Source of the DNA: Triglochin maritima
Taxonomy: Eukaryota; Streptophyta; Magnoliopsida; Alismatales; Juncaginaceae
DNA length: 64,000 nucleotides
Assembly (NCBI GenBank): GCA_963682175.1
Contig: OY821786.1
Coordinates: forward strand, 24,512,501-24,576,500
Direction of reading: 5' to 3'
Position 1 is the first letter of the stretch, and each line of letters opens with the position of its first letter. Positions 45,260 to 57,696 of this stretch are shown here, piece by piece. Under the pieces are notes generated by a model. It made no database searches and was not told where the DNA came from. It saw only the letters and a list, made by a program, of their open reading frames with translations. The translations under genes and the position numbers were made by a program.

Positions 45260-46476
45260 CTCACTTACCGACTCCCTCACTCTTTCTCCCCCTCTCCTTC
45301 TCTTTCTCTCTCTCCTTTTCCTTCATTCACAGTCTCCTTCGCTCTCCTCTCTCTACTTCTCGCTCTAATTCACTCTCTCCCCTTCTCCGTTTCACTCCCT
45401 CCTTATCTCTCCCTCTCTCTCCTTCTCTATTGTTCTCTCTACTTCTCCATCTCTCCTTGCCCTTCTCACTCCCTCCCCCTCTGTCCACCTCTCCTCTCTC
45501 TCCTTCTCCTTCTACCTCTCTCCATCTCTCCCTCTCTCCTTGTTTCCCCATTTCCTTCTCCTTGTTTTTCACTCTCTTATTGTCCCGCGCTCTCTCCTTC
45601 TCACTCCTCTCTCTGATTCTCCCTTCTATCTTCTATCTTCTCTCTCCTTATCCTTCACTCTTCGTCTTCAATCTCCTTCCCTCTCTCTCCTTCTCCTCTA
45701 CTTCAATACCTCTCCTTCCCTTTCCCTTTTTCCTTCTCCTTCTCTCTCTTCTTCCTGTCTCTCTCTCTCTCCCTCGCTTGCCTTCTCCTCTTGCTTCTCT
45801 CCCTCCCTCTCCTTCTCCTTCCCATCTCCGCTCTTCTCCCCCTCTCCGTCTCCTCCTCTCTCCGTCTTCCTCCTTCCCCCTCCATCTCCCTCTACTTCTC
45901 TCTCCTTGTCCATCTCTCTCCCCCTCCTCTCTCACTCTGTCGTACTCTCTCGCTCTCCTCCTTCTTCTCCCCTCTTTCCTCCTCCTCTATCTCTCCTCTC
46001 TTCGTCTCCTTCTCCTTCTCGCTCTCCTCCCCTCCCACTCCCATTGTCCTTCTCTCTCCCTCTCCTATCCACTCTCCCCTTCTCCTTCTCTCTGCGTGCC
46101 CTTATTCTTCTCTCCGTCGTTCTCCTTCTCTCTCCTTGTCCTCTCTCTTGTTCTCCTTCTCATCTCCTTCTTCTTCTCCTCCTCCTCCTCTCTCCTTCTT
46201 CTCCCTCCTCCTCCTCTTCCTCCTCTCTCTCCTTCTCTTTCTCTCATCCCTCTCCTTCTCCTTCGCTTGTCCTTCTCTCTCCTCCTCCCTCTTCTTTTCC
46301 TCTCCGTCACCTTCACTCTCTCTCACTCCTCTCGTTCTCCTTCCCTCTCCCCCTTCTCCGTCTCTCTATTCCTCTCTCTCCTTACCTTTTATCTCTACTT
46401 CTCCTTCTCCCTCCCTCTTTCCTTCTCTCCTTCCCTTCCAGTCCCCTCTTCCTTCTCTCTCTCCTTCTCCATCTAG
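45260..46476 (+). repeat. Satellite unit 38 (1,217 bp, 40-bp deletion)
   Basis: It lacks the cgtcctacactctcc segment; ttccttctc joins cttgtttttc at 45,560/45,561. Confidence 0.95.
45551..45570 (+). other. 40-bp deletion junction (unit 38)
   Basis: Full-length units have tccttctc at both ends of the missing 40 bp, and one copy remains. This is a direct-repeat-mediated deletion. Confidence 0.9.
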
Positions 46477-47724
46477 CTCACTTACCGACTCCCTCACTCT
46501 TTCTCCCCCTCTCCTTCTCTTTCTCTCTCTCCTTTTCCTTCATTCACAGCCTCCTTCGCTCTCCTCTCTCTACTTCTCGCTCTAATTCACTCTCTCCCCT
46601 TCTCCGTTTCACTCCCTCCTTATCTCTCCCTCTCTCTCCTTCTCTATTGTTCTATCTACTTCTCCATCTCTCCTTGCCCTTCTCACTCCCTCCCCCTCTG
46701 TCCACCTCTCCTCTCTCTCCTTCTCCTTCTACCTCTCTCCATCTCTCCCTCTCTCCTTGTTTCCCCATTTCCTTCTCTCTCGTCCTACACTCTCCTTCTC
46801 TCTCCCCACTCCTTCTCCTTGTTTTTCACTCTCTTATTGTCCCGCGCTCTCTCCTTCTCACTCCTCTCTCTGATTCTCCCTTCTATCTTCTATCTTCTCT
46901 CTCCTTATCCTTCACTCTTCGTCTTCAATCTCCTTCCCTCTCTCTCCTTCTCCTCTACTTCAATACCTCTCCTTCCCTTTCCCTTTTTCCTTCTCCTTCT
47001 CTCTCTTCTTCCTGTCTCTCTCTCTCTCCCTCGCTTGCCTTCTCCTCTTGCTTCTCTCCCTCCGTCTCCTTCTCCTTCCCATCTCCGCTCTTCTCCCCCT
47101 CTCCGTCTCCTCCTCTCTCCGTCTTCCTCCTTCCCCCTCCATCTCCCTCTACTTCTCTCTCCTTGTCCATCTCTCTCCCCCTCCTCTCTCACTCTGTCGT
47201 ACTCTCTCGCTCTCCTCCTTCTTCTCCCCTCTTTCCTCCTCCTCTATCTCTCCTCTCTTCGTCTCCTTCTCCTTCTCGCTCTCCTCCCCTCCCACTCCCA
47301 TTGTCCTTCTCTCTCCCTCTCCTATCCACTCTCCCCTTCTCCTTCTCTCTGCGTGCCCTTATTCTTCTCTCCGTCGTTCTCCTTCTCTCTCCTTGTCCTC
47401 TCTCTTGTTCTCCTTCTCATCTCCTTCTTCTTCTCCTCCTCCTCCTCTCTCCCTCCTCCTCCTCTTCCTCCTCTCTCTCCTTCTCTTTCTCTCATCCCTC
47501 TCCTTCTCCTTCGCTTGTCCTTCTCTCTCCTCCTCCCTCTTCTTTTCCTCTCCGTCACCTTCACTCTCTCTCACTCCTCTCGTTCTCCTTCCCTCTCCCC
47601 CTTCTCCGTCTCTCTATTCCTCTCTCTCCTTACCTTTTATCTCTACTTCTCCTTCTCCCTCCCTCTTTCCTTCTCTCCTTCCCTTCCAGTCCCCTCTTCC
47701 TTCTCTCTCTCCTTCTCCATCTAG
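46477..47724 (+). repeat. Satellite unit 39 (1,248 bp)
   Basis: It has ccctccgtctcc near 47,060 as in unit 37. Private: cacagcctcc near 46,546, ttctatctac near 46,650 and a 9-bp loss before the interrupted CCT tract near 47,450. Confidence 0.95.
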
Positions 47725-48941
47725 CTCACTTACCGACTCCCTCACTCTTTCTCCCCCTCTCCTTCTCTTTCTCTCTCTCCTTTTCCTTCATTCACAGTCT
47801 CCTTCGCTCTCCTCTCTCTACTTCTCGCTCTAATTCACTCTCTCCCCTTCTCCGTTTCACTCCCTCCTTATCTCTCCCTCTCTCTCCTTCTCTATTGTTC
47901 TCTCTACTTCTCCATCTCTCCTTGCCCTTCTCACTCCCTCCCCCTCTGTCCACCTCTCCTCTCTCTCCTTCTCCTTCTACCTCTCTCCATCTCTCCCTCT
48001 CTCCTTGTTTCCCCATTTCCTTCTCCTTGTTTTTCACTCTCTTATTGTCCCGCGCTCTCTCCTTCTCACTCCTCTCTCTGATTCTCCCTTCTATCTTCTA
48101 TCTTCTCTCTCCTTATCCTTCACTCTTCGTCTTCAATCTCCTTCCCTCTCTCTCCTTCTCCTCTACTTCAATACCTCTCCTTCCCTTTCCCTTTTTCCTT
48201 CTCCTTCTCTCTCTTCTTCCTGTCTCTCTCTCTCTCCCTCGCTTGCCTTCTCCTCTTGCTTCTCTCCCTCCCTCTCCTTCTCCTTCCCATCTCCGCTCTT
48301 CTCCCCCTCTCCGTCTCCTCCTCTCTCCGTCTTCCTCCTTCCCCCTCCATCTCCCTCTACTTCTCTCTCCTTGTCCATCTCTCTCCCCCTCCTCTCTCAC
48401 TCTGTCGTACTCTCTCGCTCTCCTCCTTCTTCTCCCCTCTTTCCTCCTCCTCTATCTCTCCTCTCTTCGTCTCCTTCTCCTTCTCGCTCTCCTCCCCTCC
48501 CACTCCCATTGTCCTTCTCTCTCCCTCTCCTATCCACTCTCCCCTTCTCCTTCTCTCTGCGTGCCCTTATTCTTCTCTCCGTCGTTCTCCTTCTCTCTCC
48601 TTGTCCTCTCTCTTGTTCTCCTTCTCATCTCCTTCTTCTTCTCCTCCTCCTCCTCTCTCCTTCTTCTCCCTCCTCCTCCTCTTCCTCCTCTCTCTCCTTC
48701 TCTTTCTCTCATCTCTCTCCTTCTCCTTCGCTTGTCCTTCTCTCTCCTCCTCCCTCTTCTTTTCCTCTCCGTCACCTTCACTCTCTCTCACACCTCTCGT
48801 TTTCCTTCCCTCTCCCCCTTCTCCGTCTCTCTATTCCTCTCTCTCCTTACCTTTTATCTCTACTTCTCCTTCTCCCTCCCTCTTTCCTTCTCTCCTTCCC
48901 TTCCAGTCCCCTCTTCCTTCTCTCTCTCCTTCTCCATCTAG
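47725..48941 (+). repeat. Satellite unit 40 (1,217 bp, 40-bp deletion)
   Basis: Same 40-bp deletion as unit 38. Private: ctcatctctctcc near 48,709 and ctcgttttcc near 48,796. It shares tcacacctctcg with units 29 and 30. Confidence 0.95.
48016..48035 (+). other. 40-bp deletion junction (unit 40)
   Basis: Identical junction to unit 38, exactly 2,465 bp downstream of it. Confidence 0.9.
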
Positions 48942-50195
48942 CTCACTTACCGACTCCCTCACTCTTTCTCCCCCTCTCCTTCTCTTTCTCTCTCTCCTTT
49001 TCCTTCATTCACAGTCTCCTTCGCTCTCCTCTCTCTACTTCTCGCTCTAATTCACTCTCTCCCCTTCTCCGTTTCACTCCCTCCTTATCTCTCCCTCTCT
49101 CTCCTTCTCTATTGTTCTCTCTACTTCTCCATCTCTCCTTGCCCTTCTCACTCCCTCCCCCTCTGTCCACCTCTCCTCTCTCTCCTTCTCCTTCTACCTC
49201 TCTCCATCTCTCCCTCTCTCCTTGTTTCCCCATTTCCTTCTCTCTCGTCCTACACTCTCCTTCTCTCTCCCCACTCCTTCTCCTTGTTTTTCACTCTCTT
49301 ATTGTCCCGCGCTCTCTCCTTCTCACTCCTCTCTCTGATTCTCCCTTCTATCTTCTATCTTCTCTCTCCTTATCCTTCACTCTTCGTCTTCAATCTCCTT
49401 CCCTCTCTCTCCTTCTCCTCTACTTCAATACCTCTCCTTCCCTTTCCCATTTTCCTTCTCCTTCTCTCTCTTCTTCCTGTCTCTCTCTCTACCTCGCTTG
49501 CCTTCTCCTCTTGCTTCTCTCCCTCCCTCTCCTTCTCCTTCCCATCTCCGCTCTTCTCCCCCTCTCCGTCTCCTCCTCTCTCCGTCTTCCTCCTTCCCCC
49601 TCCATCTCCCTCTACTTCTCTCTCCTTGTCCATCTCTCTCCCCCTCCTCTCTCACTCTGTCGTACTCTCTCGCTCTCCTCCTTCTTCTCCCCTCTTTCCT
49701 CCTCCTCTATCTCTCCTCTCTTCGTCTCCTTCTCCTTCTCGCTCTCCTCCCCTCCCACTCCCATTGTCCTTCTCTCTCCCTCTCCTATCCACTCTCCCCT
49801 TCTCCTTCTCTCTGCGTGCCCTTATTCTTCTCTCCGTCGTTCTCCTTCTCTCTCCTTGTCCTCTCTCTTGTTCTCCTTCTCATCTCCTTCTTCTTCTCCT
49901 CCTCCTCCTCTCTCCTTCTCCCTCCTCCTCCTCTTCCTCCTCTCTCTACTTCTCTTTCTCTCATCCCTCTCCTTCTCCTTCGCTTGTCCTTCTCTCTCCT
50001 CCTCCCTCTTCTTTTCCTCTCCGTCACCTTCACTCTCTCTCACTCCTCTCGTTCTCCGTCCCTCTCCCCCTTCTCCGTCTCTCTATTCCTCTCTCTCCTT
50101 ACCTTTTATCTCTACTTCTCCTTCTCCCTCCCTCTTTCCTTCTCTCCTTCCCTTCCAGTCCCTTCTTCCTTCTCTCTCTCTCCTTCTCCATCTAG
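48942..50195 (+). repeat. Satellite unit 41 (1,254 bp)
   Basis: Private: ttcccattttcc near 49,444, tctctacctcgc near 49,486, ctctctacttctc near 49,941, ttctccgtccctc near 50,051 and tcccttcttcc near 50,159. Confidence 0.95.
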
Positions 50196-51451
50196 CTCAC
50201 TTACCGACTCCCTCACTCTTTCTCCCCCTCTCCTTCTCTTTCTCTCTCTCCTTTTCCTTCATTGACAGTCTCCTTCGCTCTCCTCTCTCTACTTCTCGCT
50301 CTAATTCACTCTCTCCCCTTCTCCATTTCACTCCCTCCTTATTTCTCCCTCTCTCTCCTTCTCTATTGTTCTCTCTACTTCTCCATCTCTCCTTGCCCTT
50401 CTCACTCCCTCCCCCTCTGTCCACCTCTCCTCTCTCTCCTTCTCCTTCTACCTCTCTCCATCTCTCCCTCTCTCCTTGTTTCCCCATTTCCTTCTCTCTC
50501 GTCCTACACTCTCCTTCTCTCTCCCCACTCCTTCTCCTTGTTTTTCACTCTCTTATTGTCCCGCGCTCTCTCCTTCTCACTCCTCTCTCTGATTCTCCCT
50601 TCTATCTTCTATCTTCTCTCTCCTTATCCTTCACTCTTCGTCTTCAATCTCCTTCCCTCTCTCTCCTTCTCCTCTACTTCAATACCTCTCATTCCCTTTC
50701 CCTTTTTCCTTCTCCTTCTCTCTCTTCTTCCTGTCTCTCTCTCTCCCTCGCTTGCCTTCTCCTCTTGCTTCTCTCCCTCCCTCTCCTTCTCCTTCCCATC
50801 TCCGCTCTTCTCCCCCTCTCCGTCTCCTCCTCTCTCCGTCTTCCTCCTTCCCCCTCCATCTCCCTCTACTTCTCTCTCCTTGTCCATCTCTCTCCCCCTC
50901 CTCTCTCACTCTGTCGTACTCTCTCGCTCTCCTCCTTCTTCTCCCCTCTTTCCTCCTCCTCTATCTCTCCTCTCTTCGTCTCATTCTCCTTCTCGCTCTC
51001 CTCCCCTCCCACTCCCATTGTCCTTCTCTCTCCCTCTCCTATCCACTCTCCCCTTCTCCTTCTCTCTGCGTGCCCTTATTCTTCTCTCCGTCGTTCTCCT
51101 TCTCTCTCCTTGTCCTCTCTCTTGTTCTCCTTCTCATCTCCTTCTTCTTCTCCTCCTCCTCCTCTCTCCTTCTTCTCCCTCCTCCTCCTCTTCCTCCTCT
51201 CTCTCCTTCTCTTTCTCTCATCCCTCTCCTTCTCCTTCGCTTGTCCTTCTCTCTCCTCCTCCCTCTTCTTTTCCTCTCCGTCACCTTCACTCTCTCTCAC
51301 TCCTCTCGTTCTCCTTCCCTCTCCCCCTTCTCCGTCTCTCTATTCCTCTCTCTCCTTACCTTTTTATCTCTACTTCTCCTTCTCCCTCCCTCTTTCCTTC
51401 TCTCCTTCCCTTCCAGTCCCCTCTTCCTTCTCTCTCTCCTTCTCCATCTAG
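50196..51451 (+). repeat. Satellite unit 42 (1,256 bp)
   Basis: Private: cattgacagtc near 50,261, ctccatttcac near 50,322, cttatttctcc near 50,338, ctcattccc near 50,689 and a one-base T gain in ttaccttttta near 51,356. Confidence 0.95.
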
Positions 51452-52690
51452 CTCACTTACCGACTCCCTCACTCTTTCTCCCCCTCTCCTTCTCTTTCTC
51501 TCTCTCCTTTTCCTTCATTCACAGTCTCCTTCGCTCTCCTCTCTCTACTTCTCGCTCTAATTCACTCTCTCCCCTTCTCCGTTTCACTCCCTCCTTATCT
51601 CTCCCTCTCTCTCCTTCTCTATTGTTCTCTCTACTTCTCCATCTCTCCTTGCCCTTCTCACTCCCTCCCCCTCTGTCCACCTCTCCTCTCTCTCCTTCTC
51701 CTTCTACCTCTCTCCCTCTCTCCTTGTTTTTCAATATTTCCTTCTCTCTCGTCCTACACTCTCCTTCTCTCTCCCCACTCCTTCTCCTTGTTTTTCACTC
51801 TCTTATTGTCCCGCGCTCTCTCCTTCTCACTCCTCTCTCTGATTCTCCCTTCTATCTTCTATCTTCTCTCTCCTTATCCTTCACTCTTCGTCTTCAATCT
51901 CCTTCCCTCTCTCTCCTTCTCCTCTACTTCAATACCTCTCCTTCCCTTTCCCTTTTTCCTTCTCCTTCTCTCTCTTCTTCCTGTCTCTCTCTCTCCCTCT
52001 CCTCTTGCTTCTCTCCCTCCCTCTCCTTCTCCTTCCCATCTCCGCTCTTCTCCCCCTCTCCGTCTCCTCCTCTCTCCGTCTTCCTCCTTCCCCCTCCATC
52101 TCCCTCTACTTCTCTCTCCTTGTCCATCTCTCTCCCCCTCCTCTCTCACTCTGTCGTACTCTCTCGCTCTCCTCCTTCTTCTCCCCTCTTTCCTCCTCCT
52201 CTATCTCTCCTCTCTTCGTCTCCTTCTCCTTCTCGCTCTCCTCCCCTCCCACTCCCATTGTCCTTCTCTCTGCCTCTCCTATCCACTCTCCCCTTCTCCT
52301 TCTCTCTGCGTGCCCTTATTCTTCTCTCCGTCATTCTCCTTCTCTCTCCTTGTCCTCTCTCTTGTTCTCCTTCTCATCTCCTTCTTCTTCTCCTCCTCCT
52401 CCTCTCTCCTTCTTCTCCCTCCTCCTCCTCTTCCTCCTCTCTCTCCTTCTCTTTCTCTCATCCCTCTCCTTCTCCTTCGCTTGTCCTTCTCTCTCCTCCT
52501 CCCTCTTCTTTTCCTCTCCGTCACCTTCACTCTCTCTCACTCCTCTCGTTCTCCTTCCCTCTCCCCCTTCTCCGTCTCTCTATTCCTCTCTCTCCTTACC
52601 TTTTATCTCTACTTCTCCTTCTCCCTCCCTCTTTCCTTCTCTCCTTCCCTTCCAGTCCCCTCTTCCTTCTCTCTCTCCTTCTCCATCTAG
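51452..52690 (+). repeat. Satellite unit 43 with caatattt haplotype (1,239 bp)
   Basis: It carries the rare caatattt segment and a 10-bp deletion that removes cgcttgcc (ccctctcctcttgc near 51,997). Private: tctctgcctctcc near 52,268 and ccgtcattctcc near 52,328. Confidence 0.95.
51723..51740 (+). other. Rare variant segment, copy 3 of 3
   Basis: Same haplotype as at 27,951 and 36,711, and 15,012 bp (about 12 units) from the second copy. Confidence 0.95.
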
Positions 52691-53942
52691 CTCACTTACC
52701 GACTCCCTCACTCTTTCTCCCCCTCTCCTTCTCTTTCTCTCTCTCCTTTTCCTTCATTCACAGTCTCCTTCGCTCTCCTCTCTCTACTTCTCGCTCTAAT
52801 TCACTCTCTCCCCTTCTCCGTTTCACTCCCTCCTTATCTCTCCCTCTCTCTCCTTCTCTATTGTTCTCTCTACTTCTCCATCTCTCCTTGCCCTTCTCAC
52901 TCCCTCCCCCTCTGTCCACCTCTCCTCTCTCTCCTTCTCCTTCTACCTCTCTCCCTCTCTCCCTCTCTCCTTGTTTCCCCATTTCCTTCTCTCTCGTCCT
53001 ACACTCTCCTTCTCTCTCCCCACTCCTCCTTGTTTTTCACTCTCTTATTGTCCCGCGCTCTCTCCTTCTCACTCCTCTCTCTGATTCTCCCTTCTATCTT
53101 CTATCTTCTCTCTCCTTATCCTTCACTCTTCGTCTTCAATCTCCTTCCCTCTCTCTCCTTCTCCTCTACTTCAATACCTCTCCTTCCCTTTCCCTTTTTC
53201 CTTCTCCTTCTCTCTCTTCTTCCTGTCTCTCTCTCTCCCTCGCTTGCCTTCTCCTCTTGCTTCTCTCCCTCCCTCTCCTTCTCCTTCCCATCTCCGCTCT
53301 TCTCCCCCTCTCCGTCTCCTCCTCTCTCCGTCTTCCTCCTTCCCCCTCCATCTCCCTCTACTTCTCTCTCCTTGTCCATCTCTCTCCCCCTCCTCTCTCA
53401 CTCTGTCGTACTCTCTCGCTCTCCTCCTTCTTCTCCCCTCTTTCCTCCACCTCTATCTCTCCTCTATTCGTCTCCTTCTCCTTCTCGCTCTCCTCCCCTC
53501 CCACTCCCATTGTCCTTCTCTCTCCCTCTCCTATCCACTCTCCCCTTCTCCTTCTCTCTGCGTGCCCTTATTCTTCTCTCCGTCGTTCTCCTTCTCTCTC
53601 CTTGTCCTCTCTCTTGTTCTCCTTCTCATCTCCTTCTTCTTCTCCTCCTCCTCCTCTCTCCTTCTTCTCCCTCCTCCTCCTCTTCCTCCTCTCTCTCCTT
53701 CTCTTTCTCTCATCCCTCTCCTTCTCCTTCGCTTGTCCTTCTCTCTCCTCCTCCCTCTTCTTTTCCTCTCCGTCACCTTCACTCTCTCTCACTCCTCTCG
53801 TTCTCCTTCCCTCTCCCCCTTCTCCGTCTCTCTATTCCTCTCTCTCCTTACCTTTTATCTCTACTTCTCCTTCTCCCTCCCTCTTTCCTTCTCTCCTTCC
53901 CTTCCAGTCCCCTCTTCCTTCTCTCTCTCCTTCTCCATCTAG
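52691..53942 (+). repeat. Satellite unit 44 (1,252 bp)
   Basis: First unit of the right-hand subfamily with ctctctccctctctccctc (near 52,947) in place of ctctctccatctctccctc. It has a shortened ccactcctccttg near 53,024 and a private cctctattcg near 53,461. Confidence 0.95.
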
Positions 53943-55187
53943 CTCACTTACCGACTCCCTCACTCTTTCTCCCCCTCTCCTTCTCTTTCTCTCTCTCCTT
54001 TTCCTTCATTCACAGTCTCCTTCGCTCCCCTCTCTCTACTTCTCGCTCTAATTCACTCTCTCCCCTTCTCCGTTTCACTCCCTCCTTATCTCTCCCTCTC
54101 TCTCCTTCTCTATTGTTCTCTCTACTTCTCCATCTCTCCTTGCCCTTCTCACTCCCTCCCCCTCTGTCCACCTCTCCTCTCTCTCCTTCTCCTTCTACCT
54201 CTCTCCCTCTCTCCCTCTCTCCTTGTTTCCCCATTTCCTTCTCTCTCGTCCTACACTCTCCCCACTCCTTCTCCTTGTTTTTCACTCTCTTATTGTCCCG
54301 CGCTCTCTCCTTCTCACTCCTCTCTCTGATTCTCCCTTCTATCTTCTATCTTCTCTCTCCTTATCCTTCACTCTTCGTCTTCAATCTCCTTCCCTCTCTC
54401 TCCTTCTCCTCTACTTCAATACCTCTCCTTCCCTTTCCCTTTTTCCTTCTCCTTCTCTCTCTTCTTCCTGTCTCTCTCTCTCCCTCGCTTGCCTTCTCCT
54501 CTTGCTTCTCTCCCTCCCTCTCCTTCTCCTTCCCATCTCCGCTCTTCTCCCCCTCTCCGTCTCCTCCTCTCTCCGTCTTCCTCCTTCCCCCTCCATCTCC
54601 CTCTACTTCTCTCTCCTTGTCCATCTCTCTCCCCCTCCTCTCTCACTCTGTCGTACTCTCTCGCTCTCCTCCTTCTTCTCCCCTCTTTCCTCCTCCTCTA
54701 TCTCTCCTCTCTTCGTCTCCTTCTCCTTCTCGCTCTCCTCCCCTCCCACTCCCATTGTCCTTCTCTCTCCCTCTCCTATCCACTCTCCCCTTCTCCTTCT
54801 CTCTGCGTGCCCTTATTCTTCTCTCCGTCGTTCTCCTTCTCTCTCCTTGTCCTCTCTCTTGTTCTCCTTCTCATCTCCTTCTTCTTCTCCTCCTCCTCCT
54901 CTCTCCTTCTTCTCCCTCCTCCTCCTCTTCCTCCTCTCTCTCCTTCTCTTTCTCTCATCCCTCTCCTTCTCCTTCGCTTGTCCTTCTCTCTCCTCCTCCC
55001 TCTTCTTTTCCTCTCCGTCACCTTCACTCTCTCTCACTCCTCTCGTTCTCCTTCCCTCTCCCCCTTCTCCGTCTCTCTATTCCTCTCTCTCCTTACCTTT
55101 TATCTCTACTTCTCCTTCTCCCTCCCTCTTTCCTTCTCTCCTTCCCTTCCAGTCCCCTCTTCCTTCTCTCTCTCCTTCTCCATCTAG
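53943..55187 (+). repeat. Satellite unit 45 (1,245 bp)
   Basis: First unit with ttcgctcccctc (54,022). It has the 10-bp loss in acactctccccactcc near 54,253. Confidence 0.95.
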
Positions 55188-56443
55188 CTCACTTACCGAC
55201 TCCCTCACTCCTTCTCCCCCTCTCCTTCTCTTTCTCTCTCTCCTTTTCCTTCATTCACAGTCTCATCGCTCCCCTCTCTCTACTTCTCGCTCTAATTCAC
55301 TCTCTCCCCTTCTCCGTTTCACTCCCTCCTTATCTCTCCCTCTCTCTCCTTCTCTATTGTTCTCTCTACTTCTCCATCTCTCCTTGCCCTTCTCACTCCC
55401 TCCCCCTCTGTCCACCTCTCCTCTCTCTCCTTCTCCTTCTACCTCTCTCCCTCTCTCCCTCTCTCCTTGTTTCCCCATTTCCTTCTCTCTCGTCCTACAC
55501 TCTCCTTCTCTCTCCCCACTCCTTCTCCTTGTTTTTCACTCTCTTATTGTCCCGCGCTCTCTCCTTCTCACTCCTCTCTCTGATTCTCCCTTCTATCTTC
55601 TATCTTCTCTCTCCTTATCCTTCACTCTTCGTCTTCAATCTCCTTCCCTCTCTCTCCTTCTCCTCTACTTCAATACCTCTCCTTCCCTTTCCCTTTTTCC
55701 TTCTCCTTCTCTCTCTTCTTCCTGTCTTTCTCTCTCCCTCACTTGCTTCTCCTCTTGCTTCTCTCCCTCCCTCTCCTTCTCCTTCCCATCTCCGCTCTTC
55801 TCCCCCTCTCTGTCTCCTCCTCTCTCCGTCTTCCTCCTTCCCCCTCCATCTCCCTCTACTTCTCTCTCCTTGTCCATCTCTCTCCCCCTCCTCTCTCACT
55901 CTGTCGTACTCTCTCGCTCTCCTCCTTCTTCTCCCCTCTTTCCTCCTCCTCCTCTATCTCTCCTCTCTTCGTCTCCTTCTCCTTCTCGCTCTCCTCCCCT
56001 CCCACTCCCATTGTCCTTCTCTCTCCCTCTCCTATCCACTCTCCCCTTCTCCTTCTCTCTGCGTGCCCTTATTCTTCTCTCCGTCGTTCTCCTTCTCTCT
56101 CCTTGTCCTCTCTCTTGTTCTCCTTCTCATCTCCTTCTTCTTCTCCTCCTCCTCCTCTCTCCTTCTTCTCCCTCCTCCTCCTCTTCCTCCTCTCTCTCCT
56201 TCTCTTTCTCTCATCCCTCTCCTTCTCCTTCGCTTGTCCTTCTCTCTCCTCCTCCCTCTTCTTTTCCTCTCCGTCACCTTCACTCTCTCTCACTCCTCTC
56301 GTTCTCCTTCCCTCTCCCCCTTCTCCGTCTCTCTATTCCTCTCTCTCCTTACCTTTTATCTCTACTTCTCCTTCTCCCTCCCTCTTTCCTTCTCTCCTTC
56401 CCTTCCAGTCCCCTCTTCCTTCTCTCTCTCCTTCTCCATCTAG
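55188..56443 (+). repeat. Satellite unit 46 (1,256 bp)
   Basis: It has ctcactccttctcc, a shortened cagtctcatcgctcccc near 55,258, ccctcacttgcttctcc near 55,737, cctctctgtctcc near 55,804 and an extra CTC near 55,945. Confidence 0.95.
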
Positions 56444-57696
56444 CTCACTTACCGACTCCCTCACTCCTTCTCCCCCTCTCCTTCTCTTTCTCTCTCTCCT
56501 TTTCCTTCATTCACAGTCTCCTTCGCTCCCCTCTCTCTACTTCTCGCTCTAATTCACTCTCTCCCCTTCTCCGTTTCACTCCCTCCTTATCTCTCCCTCT
56601 CTCTCCTTCTCTATTGTTCTCTCTACTTCTCCATCTCTCCTTGCCCTTCTCACTCCCTCCCCCTCTGTCCTCCTCTCCTCTCTCTCCTTCTCCTTCTACC
56701 TCTCTCCCTCTCTCCCTCTCTCCTTGTTTCCCCATTTCCTTCTCTCTCGTCCTACACTCTCCGTCTCTCTCCCCACTCCTTCTCCTTGTTTTTCACTCTC
56801 TTATTGTCCCGCGCTCTCTCCTTCTCACTCCTCTCTCTGATTCTCCCTTCTATCTTCTATCTTCTCTCTCCTTATCCTTAACTCTTCGTCTTCAATCTCC
56901 TTCCCTCTCTCTCCTTCTCCTCTACTTCAATACCTCTCCTTCCCTTTCCCTTTTTCCTTCTCCTTCTCTCTCTTCTTCCTGTCTCTCTCTCCCTCGCTTG
57001 CCTTCTCCTCTTGCTTCTCTCCCTCCCTCTCCTTCTCCTTCCCATCTCCGCTCTTCGCCCCCTCTCCGTCTCCTCCTCTCTCCGTCTTCCTCCTTCCCCC
57101 TCCATCTCCCTCTACTTCTCTCTCCTTGTCCATCTCTCTCCCCCTCCTCTCTCACTCTGTCGTACTCTGTCGCTCTCCTCCTTCTTCTCCCCTCTTTCCT
57201 CCTCCTCTATCTCTCCTCTCTTCGTCTCCTTCTCCTTCTCGCTCTCCTCCCCTCCCACTCCCATTGTCCTTCTCTCTCCCTCTCCTATCCACTCTCCCCT
57301 TCTCCTTCTCTCTGCGTGCCCTTATTCTTCTCTCCGTCGTTCTCCTTCTCTCTCCTTGTCCTCTCTCTTGTTCTCCTTCTCATCTCCTTCTTCTTCTCCT
57401 CCTCCTCCTCTCTCCTTCTTCTCCCTCCTCCTCCTCTTCCTCCTCTCTCTCCTTCTCTTTCTCTCATCCCTCTCCTTCTCCTTCGCTTGTCCTTCTCTCT
57501 CCTCCTCCCTCTTCTTTTCCTCTCCGTCACCTTCACTCTCTCTCACTCCTCTCGTTCTCCTTCCCTCTCCCCCTTCTCCGTCTCTCTATTCCTCTCTCTC
57601 CTTACCTTTTATCTCTACTTCTCCTTCTCCCTCCCTCTTTCCTTCTCTCCTTCCCTTCCAGTCCCCTCTTCCTTCTCTCTCTCCTTCTCCATCTAG
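56444..57696 (+). repeat. Satellite unit 47 (1,253 bp)
   Basis: It has ccttaactc near 56,876 as in unit 51. Private: gtcctcctctcc near 56,667, ctccgtctctcc near 56,759, cttcgccccctc near 57,053 and ctctgtcgctc near 57,166. Confidence 0.95.

Larger units (their letters stand above)
44003..48941 (+). repeat. Duplicated dimer, units 37-38 and 39-40 (about 2.47 kb each)
   Basis: Units 37 and 39 both carry ccctccgtctcc. Units 38 and 40 both carry the same 40-bp deletion. The anchors are 2,465 bp apart for both members. All four units have the extra CT. One dimer duplication after the 40-bp deletion arose is the simplest reading. Confidence 0.92.
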
